This document shows, piece after piece, positions 17,055 to 24,843 of a stretch of 24,948 nt of DNA. The notes beneath the pieces are model-generated. The model was not told the origin of the DNA and searched no databases. It saw nothing but the letters and a program-made list of their open reading frames with translations. Every line of letters starts with the position of its first letter. The first letter of the stretch is position 1. Position numbers and translations under genes: made by a program. This DNA is from Gracilaria caudata (lineage: Eukaryota > Rhodophyta > Florideophyceae > Gracilariales > Gracilariaceae), in the NCBI GenBank assembly GCA_030374735.1, contig JASCIV010000308.1:1-24948 (forward strand), in the 5' to 3' direction.

Positions 17055-17855
17055 ATGAACTACAAAACAGTGTTAAATACCGTGCTGCTACTGTGTGCAA
17101 TGCTCTTTGTCCTGCAAGGCACATCTCCCAACAGCCGATTCAGATCTGGTGCCACAACACAACTTGTGGAGCGCGTGGTAAGACTACCGACCGGAAACCG
17201 ATGCTCTCTATGCCAATTCAACAACGTGTGCTTCAACAGAGGTGACATCGCGTTTTCACCCGACTCTCGTTCCGTGATCGCCGAGCACGCTCAAAGGCGA
17301 GCGTGCGAGCTGCGCAACGCCGAACAGCCGCGCTTCATGGAGCGAGAGATTCGTTTCCAACCAATGCGCGAGGCGCACGAGAACGATCTGTTGAATCCGG
17401 CGCTTCTCAGCCTGAAGGACGCGTCCAAAGTGAAGATGATGAGTCACATGCCGCACTACGTGGAGCTGTCGTTCATATCGGCCATTCGTTCTGCCACTGC
17501 TCGAAGTGGCGAATGTGACGAGTTTGAAGCCGCTGCTGTTGACGCTCAAAGCGGTGTTGCAGGCACAGTGGTTTGACGGTGCTCACGACGCGTTCAGAAC
17601 GGCGTTCAATCGCACGCAGGTGCGCACAGAGACGGACGAAGCGTGCAAGTTTATCATGATGTTCGTAAACTGTTGGCTGCCTTAACGAACAGACGGTACA
17701 TCGTCTTCGACTGTGAGGCACGGCTCGGTGAACGCGCAACAGAAGCTAAAGACGACAAACCCAAACCACCAAAACACCCTCGTTCAATGTATGTAACGCA
17801 AACAAATGCCAGTGGAGTGTCTCTCTCCTTCTGTGATGGAAGCGCAATCCCATAA
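17055..17855 (+). pseudogene. Frame-disrupted type II membrane protein, possibly a glycosyltransferase
   Basis: An ATG at 17055 opens a frame with an N-terminal signal anchor (residues about 5-21, NTVLLLCAMLFVLQG). It is followed by LPTGNRCSLCQFNNVCF and DIAFSPDSRSV, then HMPHYVELSF. Near 17475 the plausible frame shifts by one base to RPFVLPLLEVANVTSLKP, LLLTLKAVLQAQWFDGAHD and RTETDEACKF. Near 17640 it returns to the first frame: VYHDVRKLLAALTNRRYIVF, ending CDGSAIP at 17855. Without the shifts the first frame stops at 17576. Two opposite single-base changes thus break an otherwise continuous protein of about 265 residues. Cys-rich C-x-F-x-N-x-C-F motifs after a signal anchor recall GT61-type Golgi transferases. 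That is a weak family guess. Pseudogene or base-call indels are both possible. Confidence 0.5.
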
Positions 17856-17886
17856 AGATGCACAATACTGTACAATACATTCGTCT

Positions 17887-19053
17887 CTACTTCGTAAAAA
17901 ACACTTGTCGCACTTCAATCACCTTGGCCTTCATTTCTCTTCCGCCACTTGCAATCGAAAACCCTCCGGCGCAGAGACGTAGAGGAAACTTCTCATAGTT
18001 GTCAAGTACGCACTTTCGCGCCAAATCTACAGCAACCACATGATCGGCTCTCTTTCCCAAGAGACGCACCAACAAGAAAATATCTTCACTCATTGCGAAT
18101 AAATTGCGTACATCATAATACCTTCTTGATACCTTCCTAACATCCAATGATAACTTCATTCGATGGAAAACCGGCGTGACTGAGGCAACTGTATAAAGCG
18201 GCATCTTATGGCTCTTGAAACACTCCAAAGCCTGCGATGCGGCTTTCTCTCCCTCAATCGCCGAGCCTGTCTTCCACTGCCATGCGCAATGAACCAAATT
18301 AATACTTGCAGCGATCAAACAATTACGATTCTCACCATATGCATAAATGGGCCCCAAATGTCTCATCGAAAACTTTTCGGCCTCCGTAGAAGTCGGTCTG
18401 TGCCCCGGAAAATTTAGTCGCATGCTAAAGCCTGGATGAAGTCGTAAATATCGTAAGCATTCATCTGTGAATCCCGATGAGCCATCTCGTCGTAGAGTCA
18501 TCGTGTCCATTACGGCAAATATGGAATGAGAGCCATGTTTCTTTCTTGTTGCCTCCGTAAGGAACTTGCCCTGCACAGGGACCAGTTCTTCATTGTTGTA
18601 GTGCAGACCTAGACTTTCTTCTTCTACTCTATGAAAGGTTTCCAAGCTTCCATGTGCACTTCCACACGCATAAAGCTGTCCTTTCCGCAATAATCTTCCA
18701 CTTGCTAGTTTGGATCCATCCCCGATAAGGAGTTGATTTATTTTCCAGCTGTCATCATCAGACCCTTCATCGACGGATTCCGTAGTGTCTACATAGTTGA
18801 CCTCTCTCGCACTTCCGTTGTCCATTTGATCTGCCTTTGAATTTTGAGTGCCATTGTTGCTCTTTCCTGATGGTTTTATAGCAATAAGATCTTTTTCCGT
18901 TTGAAATAGAGGACCACCCTGCTCCAACACTTCTTCGGTCTCTGAAGGAACATCTGGGTGTATCTTTCGTGACGAAGCAAGAGATGGACGTTTTACTGCG
19001 TTTTGCTTTTGAATGGCTTTCAGCAGACGTGTCTTTGTTCTTGACCTGCCCAT
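17887..19053 (-). CDS. Protein with a papain-fold-like cysteine peptidase C-terminus
   Basis: This intact 388-aa frame starts at the ATG at 19053. An in-frame GTG seven codons earlier is not needed. Residues 1-110 are hydrophilic, basic then acidic (DEGSDDDSW), and probably disordered. From about 230 the sequence resembles a small papain-fold peptidase: YGENRNCLIAASINLV with candidate Cys245, a helical middle, then ADHVVAVDLARKCVLDN with candidate His338 and Asp351, at the spacing expected for the Cys...His...Asp order. Such domains occur in host proteins and in eukaryotic mobile elements; no transposase, reverse transcriptase or terminal repeat is visible here. The gene is clearly lower in GC than its neighbours, so recent arrival is possible. 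Catalytic assignment is inference from motif order, and no substrate can be named. Confidence 0.7.
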   Translation of the reverse strand: MGRSRTKTRLLKAIQKQNAVKRPSLASSRKIHPDVPSETEEVLEQGGPLFQTEKDLIAIKPSGKSNNGTQNSKADQMDNGSAREVNYVDTTESVDEGSDDDSWKINQLLIGDGSKLASGRLLRKGQLYACGSAHGSLETFHRVEEESLGLHYNNEELVPVQGKFLTEATRKKHGSHSIFAVMDTMTLRRDGSSGFTDECLRYLRLHPGFSMRLNFPGHRPTSTEAEKFSMRHLGPIYAYGENRNCLIAASINLVHCAWQWKTGSAIEGEKAASQALECFKSHKMPLYTVASVTPVFHRMKLSLDVRKVSRRYYDVRNLFAMSEDIFLLVRLLGKRADHVVAVDLARKCVLDNYEKFPLRLCAGGFSIASGGREMKAKVIEVRQVFFTK

Positions 19054-19382
19054 ATCAAGAGCAAAACCAAACACTGGTTCGTAGCAACGAAAAGGGCCGA
19101 GCCGTGGCAGAACGAGAACACAGCAACTTTTTTGAGGTATGTAGAAAACGAATTTGAGTGAGGTTTTACGGCGCCCTTTTGAGGAGCAATGCGGCGTGAC
19201 ACGGCACGTAACATGTGGCCAGCGCTGGCGGGTATGATATCGAGGTTCTCTGTTACGCAGAAGCGAGATTTGTAGGGATCAGCTGCTGCTACCGTGTACC
19301 CTTGTACACTTCTCTCCGAAGGGCAAGGTGCCTCGGCATTGCTTCACGCCGGAACGCAGCGCGCGCTAGAGAGAGCTCCGGG

Positions 19383-19805
19383 ATGAGCTGCGGCTGCACG
19401 TGCTCTGCGAGGTACTTTGGGGAAGAAGGCGGATTCGCGAGTCCGGAGCTTATGTTAAACTGGCTTTCTGATGTAACCCCCCTGGAGTCTTTTACAGAAT
19501 CGTGTTGGATAGTAGGGGACAGAGGTGTGAACGCTGCTAAACCCACATCGAAGAAAAGTGGATTATATCATGTTACAGTGCCGTTTGAACACGAAGCTCC
19601 GCGGATTATGCACTTGGATCATGACGAAAGCATGAGAAATGAAAGTCCAGTCGATGGAGAGAGTGATGAATGGGTCGACGAAGATGAAAGCCACCACTCA
19701 ACGTTTTCCGACGATTCCCATGCGCCTCAAGGACGCCTCTTTAAGGCACAGCGACGCGCACGAAAAACGTCGAGTCATGGGACCCAAGAACAAGCAATTT
19801 TCTAA
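19383..19805 (+). CDS. Hypothetical acidic protein, 140 aa
   Basis: The first ATG is at 19383, although the frame is open 56 codons further upstream to a GTG. It begins with a cysteine cluster (MSCGCTCSARYFGEEGG), then LMLNWLSDVTPLESFTESCW. It ends in a long acidic/histidine-bearing tail (DGESDEWVDEDESHHSTFSD) followed by a short basic end. It is divergent from the peptidase-like gene, 330 bp away. No domain was recognised. The strongly biased C-terminus argues mildly for a real but disordered protein. Confidence 0.35.
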   Translation: MSCGCTCSARYFGEEGGFASPELMLNWLSDVTPLESFTESCWIVGDRGVNAAKPTSKKSGLYHVTVPFEHEAPRIMHLDHDESMRNESPVDGESDEWVDEDESHHSTFSDDSHAPQGRLFKAQRRARKTSSHGTQEQAIF

Positions 19806-19847
19806 GCGTTTTGTTGAGTCTGCAAGCTTTTGTTTTCGTGGAAGAGC

Positions 19848-19861
19848 CGTACTATAGTACG
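19848..19861. repeat. Perfect 14-bp palindrome
   Basis: CGTACTATAGTACG lies about 43 nt after the stop of the acidic ORF. It could be a site for a dimeric DNA-binding protein. Confidence 0.8.
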
Positions 19862-19919
19862 ATCAGGCCCGTACATGTGACTAGCTAATCAAGTGTAAGA
19901 AGCGCAGTGACTCAACTAC

Positions 19920-20297
19920 CTAAAGACCCAACAAGTACAGCCAGTGCCCAAACAGCACGCAATCTCTCCGCACGTACTCCCACATCGCAAACGCATACAT
20001 CTCAAACGACGGGCGCCAGCTGTCGAACACCACGTCCACAGACAGCGCGCCGCCCGCGCCGCGGCAGCACGCGCGAAACAGGCGCAGCGGGAACGTGAAC
20101 AGCAGAAACGCGCACACCTCGTCGTAGTCCCAGCCTGCCAGCGACACGCCGCGCGCGCGCAGCACGCGGCGCAGCACGTCGCTGCGCGCCGCGTCGGTCA
20201 CGAGCGGCGCCTGAGCCGCGGGCACGTCGGCGGCGGCGGCGTGGAAGACGCGGATGGCGTCCAGCACCTGAGAATCGAATCCGAAGCGCGTGGCCAT
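19920..20297 (-). CDS. C-terminal part of an unrecognised protein
   Basis: The first ATG is at 20297, but the frame is open upstream to a TGA at 20375-20373, and the sequence there (HTHVRHAVAMATRFGFDSQV) already looks coding. The protein reads DAIRVFHAAAADVP, then GWDYDEVCAFLLFTFPLRLF and ends MWEYVRRDCVLFGHWLYLLGL. It is GC-rich with a consistent coding appearance. The right-hand neighbour frame (20567-20373, ending VFEHGITMMSARAG) may be its interrupted N-terminal part. No domain was recognised; a hydrophobic C-terminal third is visible. Confidence 0.4.
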   Translation of the reverse strand: MATRFGFDSQVLDAIRVFHAAAADVPAAQAPLVTDAARSDVLRRVLRARGVSLAGWDYDEVCAFLLFTFPLRLFRACCRGAGGALSVDVVFDSWRPSFEMYAFAMWEYVRRDCVLFGHWLYLLGL

Positions 20298-20621
20298 CGC
20301 GACCGCGTGGCGCACATGGGTGTGGCGCCCGTCGCGCTCAGCTGCGCTGCAGACGTGCGTGCAGGCGCGGCTTCAGCCAGCGCGGGCGCTCATCATCGTG
20401 ATACCGTGCTCAAACACGCGCCCACAGCTGGTGAGCGCGCAGCATAGCGGCCGCCGCGGATATGCGTCATGCATATCGTAGCAACTTCGCCGATGTCGGG
20501 ACAAACTCGTTTGCAATAAAAATGAACGCCACGCGATGCGAGTCCACAAACGTCTGTATAGCGCCACGTCGATTTCTGGCCTTCTTCACGAGAGAGTACC
20601 TGTAGGTGCTTCTTGGTTGTG

Positions 20622-22038
20622 TTAGGAATTAGAGCATAATTTCCATAATAAAGAAGAAGAAACGTCTGTATCCGAAGCAGCTCCCTCTTCGCGCCTCTCA
20701 TCACCGCCGTCGCACGCAATCGCGTACTGCAACGCAACCGAGATTCCTTGAGCTTTGAACTTGCCCTTCCCGTACGCGCACGCCACCGAATCACCGTCCA
20801 CAACCACTTTCCTGCGCTTTGCACTCGACGCGCCGCTGTGAAGCAGCTCCTTGTGAGCGTTTTCCGCAACGCATTGCTTCAGTTGTCGCAGCTGCGTCTG
20901 CATGCGAGCCAGCTGTGACGCACGATCGCCCACGCAACGCGACAGATGCGCACGCTCTGTGGCGGCCATGTAGGCCTGTTTCTCGAGCTGTTCCGTGCTG
21001 GGAATGAGCTGCAGCGTGTCACTGAAGCGCGTCTTCGAAGCACGCTTGCTCCGCTTCGACAAGAACGAGTCGCCCACCACCAGCGGAGAGTCATCACCAG
21101 AATCCCCCTCCCCAGACACACTCGAGAAGCTCAGATCAAACGACCGTATCGTGACGCGCCACTCGATACATGACACAGGCAGCACATCATCCTCCAGCCG
21201 AGAAAGCACGTAAGCCTCCTCCGTGCAGCTGTACAGCGGCGCTTGCAACGACGCCTCGTACGCAACTTGCACCCCGTCCACAGAGCGCGCGCGCAACGCC
21301 AGGCGCGGCTCCGACGCTTCCTGCAGCTGGCGCAGCACGCGTGCACACTGAATGCAGAAGAACCACGGCGTTGGTGCCGTCCGTCACGCTGAGCGCGCGC
21401 GGCTGTAGCGCGTAAAGCGCGAAGCAATGCGGCTGAGCCTCGCACGGCAGCCTACAGTCAGGGGATTTCAGGGGCGACGAGAAGTGAAACGGCGCGGTGG
21501 CGCGCACCAGCTGCGAGAACTGCGGGCGAGACGTGCCCGAAAACTGCAGAACCACGCCGTGCTGCTCGAAATCGGGCGCGCCATAGCCGCTAAATCGCAG
21601 CCAGAAGGCGCCAAACAGCGCGCGCGCGACAGGCGAGCAGAAGAGGGCCAGCAGCAGTTGAGCGCGCCGAGCAGCAGCGCAGCACCTCCGCCGCCGCCCC
21701 GCGCGCGCAAGCCGCCGCGCGCTCGCGCGGCAACTTGCGGCTGCGCGCCGCGCCTCGCCGTGTGCGTTGTCAGTGTGCGCGTTCCACGCGCGCTTGCGCG
21801 TGCGGCGCGCAGCGAGCGCGGCGACACGTTTCTCGCGTTGCGACGCGCCAAGCGTGTGGCGCCGGCGCCGCGGCGGGACACGCTTGCTGCGGCGAGCGCG
21901 AGCGCTGTCGAGCTGGCGCGGTGTCGTGAGACGGATGAACGCGCGCGCTGTGTCGCGCGCGTGCGTCGCGAGTGTGTGGCAGCTCCGTCTTACGCGCGTT
22001 GGCTTTTTTCTCCGCTGTCGCATATGTGCGCGAGTCAT
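20622..22038 (-). pseudogene. Frame-shifted gene, PH-domain-like segment plus coiled coil
   Basis: The first frame has an ATG at 22038, an Arg/Ala-rich start, and becomes protein-like from about 21660 (ALFGAFWLRFSGYGAPDFEQ, HGVVLQFSGTSRPQFSQL, PHCFALYALQPRALSVTDGT). At about 21365 one extra base separates ...TDGTNA from WFFCIQCARVLRQLQEASEP in the next frame, which then runs to the TGA at 20622. Joined across that base, FALY...LSVTDGTNA/WFFCIQCARVLRQLQEA resembles the last strands and C-terminal helix of a PH domain, with its single conserved Trp. Downstream come a Ser/Asp-rich linker, a coiled coil (MAATERAHLSRCVGDRASQL onward) and a basic nuclear-import-like SSAKRRKVVV. The PH assignment is tentative. 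The shift could be an assembly error in a live gene. Confidence 0.45.
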
Positions 22039-22148
22039 CGCGTGCTTCGCCGAAAATCATTTGCCCATAATGGGCGCCGTAAAATGACCACGCTCACCTG
22101 CAAGTTGTACGTCGGCCCGCCTTACTGGCGGTGCGGCACCGCGCAACG

Positions 22149-22545
22149 ATGAGCTCACTGTATGTACGCCGTCGCGACGCCCTTTTGCACCCACTGGCGC
22201 GGCTGCGCAAGAGGTTTGAACCCATGTCCAAAGAAAACATGGACACGCAGCGTAGAGACAGACGAGCGATGATGCCGCTCGGGCCAGACGCGTCTGCAAT
22301 CACGCTTGTATCAGGTGGGGTGGTGGTGGGTGGGGGGGGGATTGAGGCGATGCGGGATGAGGTGAAGACGGGCTGAGCTGCGGGTGTCAGGGAGGGAAGG
22401 ACAAGCGGTGGGAGCGAGAACGGGCAGGGGTATCGCTAGCGCGGTACGCGAGAAGGACGGGGAACTGCAGCGCGTGGAGCATACAGTGCGTGACCTTGCA
22501 GCTCTCGAGTCGTACACCGCGACAGAGGAGGCGAAGCGCGCGTGA
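22149..22545 (+). pseudogene. Frame-shifted short gene with coiled-coil C-terminus
   Basis: An ATG at 22149 opens MSSLYVRRRDALLHPLARLR, then MSKENMDTQRRDRRAMMPLG. The frame passes through a glycine run encoded by a G-tract and reaches GIEAMRDEVKT. At about 22370 one extra G separates this from AELRVSGREGQAVGARTGRG in the next frame, which ends VREKDGELQRVEHTVRDLAA...EEAKRA at the TGA 22543-22545. The C-terminal piece looks like a charged coiled-coil helix. Joined, it would be about 131 residues. A 132-codon frame on the other strand (22709-22311) overlaps but is Arg/Ser/Pro-rich and less protein-like. No family was recognised. Confidence 0.4.
22314..22340 (+). other. G-rich tract, possible G-quadruplex
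   Basis: GGTGGGGTGGTGGTGGGTG followed by a G-run ending at 22340 contains several G2-G4 blocks separated by single T. It could fold as a quadruplex, and is also a place where base-calling errors are likely. Confidence 0.6.
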
Positions 22546-23439
22546 CATATTGGGATTGAGAACCGGTGGTGAGCGCGTGCGCGGTGATTTGATTCGCCCA
22601 TTTTGGCGCGTGTTAGGATTCGGGTGCTTTTTCTCTCTTTTTTGTCGAGTTGTTGGCGGTGCGCGAGCCACGTTGCGCGTGCGTGGCGCATGCGGCCTGA
22701 CGCCCGCACTTAAGAACGCGCAGTCCTTCCGGCGCCGCAGCGTATCGGATAAACCATACAGGGTTTTACACTTTCGTTAGCGGCGCGCCTAGCTACGCAC
22801 TTGCGAAGTGACATAAATTGTTCATGACTCAGGTGTGAGAGCCTCTTTCACATCGGCGCGCGCGATGCCGCTTCGCGCGTCGAGTTCTTCGTTGTCGCTC
22901 AATGCGCTGCGCGCACGCGACGCACGGCGCCGCTGTTGGCAGTCCAACAATAGAAGCTACTGCTCCGGCTAAGGCTGTGGCCGCGCCGCTTCACCCGTCA
23001 TCGTTTTGCTCCCTCCTCGTTGACGCCTTACAAGCATGTCGCGCGCGCTGTCATACATTCGCTTACAAACACGCGAGCGAGCATGCTATCGACGTCTTGT
23101 TTTTCTCAGCAACGGCAGCCCGCTCGTGCGTCGCGCTCATCCGCGCGACGTTGCCAGAAACTAAACCGCTCTGCTTTTGTGTTTGCGTGCCCGTTTTCCC
23201 ACTTTGCCTAGCTGCAATTCCACTTCTTTGTCCACAAAAACAGCCACGCCAAACGGCACTTTCCCGTTCTTGTGCGCGCCAATGGGAACGTAACAAACGG
23301 ATCCGCCTGCATCACCAAATCATCATAACCAGACAACTTCATCTTCTATCAACAATCAATGCAAAGTTGGCAACGCTTGCATTCAACTGCAGATAGCTGC
23401 GTGCGAAGTGTGGACAACTCACCGCCATCACGCGGTTTG
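22546..23439. other. Stretch without a supported gene
   Basis: A 164-codon plus-strand frame (22902-23396) and a shorter one starting MPLRASSSSLSLNALRARDA at 22865 (35 codons) overlap. The latter looks like a possible N-terminus that loses its frame. Neither can be assigned, and no RNA gene was seen. Confidence 0.3.
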
Positions 23440-24289
23440 TCACACACAACCTGAGCGCACAACGAATGGAGACGCTGCGCATCCACCTATTGCGACGTCG
23501 TACTTCCACAACAGCAGTATTGGAACGCTACAGTACGTTCGTATCTCCTTCCAGCAAGTGCGCAGTACAAGCACAATCGACTCGTGATTTTCGGCGCGCA
23601 TCTCTGATTTAACGTTCTCGTCGGTGATACGAACTACGTCATACACTGACGTACATCCATGCACCCATGACAATCAGCCCAACTCTCCTCGCGAGGGTGC
23701 TGGGCTCCTCACAGCGTCCCCCCGTCAAATCGAAAACCTGATGTTCAACTGGGGTGCACGGCGTAGATCAGCGCCATTCCCGCCCCGCCCAGAATGGGCA
23801 CGACATCGAGAAGCATCTGCCGCCACGCCTGTTGCCCCTCAACGGTGGCAAGTCCCAATATGTCTTGAACGCATGGGTGGTGAAGAGAGTCCAGCGCACG
23901 TGTGCGAAATGATGCAACGGAATGCACGGTACGTCTGCTGCATCGTACACACGAACCGACATGAACACACACATGCCCGATCTGAGCAGCGAAAATTGCC
24001 ACGCTTGTACCTTGTCCAGATAGCAGTCGTTGTTTGCCAAGCGCTCGTCTTCTGCACACGAAGACAGCCGAAGAAAGGCAACACCGCACGGTGATGTGTC
24101 CCGAAAGCATGACGCCATCTTGGTGCGCATGATTTTTGCGCTCAAGGAGAGCCACCTCAAGCGTCGGCAAAGATCGACAAAGTGACGCAACACACAAGGT
24201 GTGCACACTGTGCAGTGAGACGGTGCGTCACCAAAACAAGTGCTGCGCCGCTTGAAGGTAGAACGCACGCACGACATGATCAGATCCAT
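23440..24289 (-). pseudogene. Frame-disrupted unrecognised gene
   Basis: An ATG at 24289 opens a frame of about 150 plausible codons containing EDERLANNDCYLDKVQAWQF and VPCIPLHHFAHVRWTLFTTH. Near 23850 the protein-like reading moves to another frame: QDILGLATVEGQQAWRQMLL then DVVPILGGAGMALIYAVHPS, stop at 23745. Further down the same strand, 23673-23440 reads SWVHGCTSVYDVVRITDENV and CWKEIRTYCSVPILLLWKYD to a TGA. That piece has no ATG start, so it is probably a later segment of the same gene. Hydrophobic stretches suggest membrane contact. No family was recognised. Introns rather than frameshifts remain possible, but no clean splice pair was found. Confidence 0.4.
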
Positions 24290-24453
24290 AACAGTGAATG
24301 AGGCGTGTGGCGGCAGAAATTATGGCGCGAGCATGGGCAAAGCGTTTGGACGGTCAGGTTGGACAATCGAGAGCGCGCGAGCTTCTGCAAAATCGGTGGC
24401 CGTTTGGATGAGAGGGATGTGATTGCACTAGCAAACACAACGGGCGTTGCGGA

Positions 24454-24471
24454 AGATCATGTCCATGATCT
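24454..24471. repeat. 8-bp inverted repeat (AGATCATG-TC-CATGATCT)
   Basis: Perfect 8-bp arms are separated by two bases. The site shares the outer GATCAT...ATGATCTG with the palindrome 51 bp further right. Confidence 0.85.
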
Positions 24472-24505
24472 GTGGTGGATGAGCATGGGATGGCAGAGTT
24501 GTTGC

Positions 24506-24521
24506 GATCATCGCGATGATC
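24506..24521. repeat. Perfect 16-bp palindrome
   Basis: GATCATCGCGATGATC is exactly self-complementary. With the site at 24454-24471 it forms a pair of related palindromes about five helical turns apart. Confidence 0.88.
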
Positions 24522-24614
24522 TGGGTAGGCCGCCTGTGATGGATCGTAGCACTTGGTCATAACATGATACAAGGGTAGACATTGGGCGCGCACTCTTTAC
24601 GGCCATGACGGCTC

Positions 24615-24634
24615 CACGTGGCGAAAGCCACGTG
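24615..24634. repeat. 8-bp hairpin with GAAA tetraloop
   Basis: CACGTGGC at 24615-24622, loop GAAA at 24623-24626, and GCCACGTG at 24627-24634 pair perfectly. GAAA is a stable GNRA RNA loop when read on the plus strand; on the minus strand the loop is TTTC. Each arm also contains a CACGTG hexamer, a classic bHLH/bZIP core, so DNA-level function is an alternative. Confidence 0.85.
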
Positions 24635-24683
24635 CACTGATGATGTGGCGTTTTCAGTTCGACTCCTGCTCTTTGCAGCGAGC

Positions 24684-24720
24684 GGCGCCGTGCTGGTGGT
24701 GCACCACAGTCCACGGCGCC
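24684..24720. repeat. Long interrupted hairpin, 9-bp outer stem plus 12-bp inner palindrome
   Basis: GGCGCCGTG at 24684-24692 pairs with CACGGCGCC at 24712-24720. Inside lies the palindrome GTGGTGCACCAC at 24696-24707, offset by one base. The 37 nt can fold into a nearly continuous GC-rich stem-loop. Confidence 0.85.
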
Positions 24721-24743
24721 GGTAGACGGCACGGCGCGAGGCT

Positions 24744-24760
24744 GCCCCGAGGTTCGGGGC
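24744..24760. repeat. 7-bp hairpin with 3-nt loop
   Basis: GCCCCGA, loop GGT, TCGGGGC. It is the last of three successive hairpins within 150 nt. Confidence 0.8.
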
Positions 24761-24843
24761 CCGAGCACAAGCGACGTGTATCTTCCGTGCTTGTGTGTGT
24801 ATCTTCGAAGGCATCATACCTATCATCGCAGGATTGTTGAGGA

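Noticed and set aside
22311..22709. 132-codon minus-strand ORF opposite the coiled-coil gene
   Set aside because: It is Arg/Ser/Pro/His-rich, as expected for the complement of GC-rich coding sequence. The plus strand gives a believable charged helix.
24637..24643. CTGATGA, the first conserved strand of a hammerhead ribozyme, close to a GAAA
   Set aside because: The GAAA lies inside the loop of a perfect hairpin upstream. No GAAA-stem-NUH follows in the required order, so no three-stem core can be drawn.
24655..24668. GTTCGACTCC, resembling a tRNA T-loop (B box)
   Set aside because: The flanking bases cannot form a 5-bp T stem, and no A box, anticodon arm or acceptor pairing fits.
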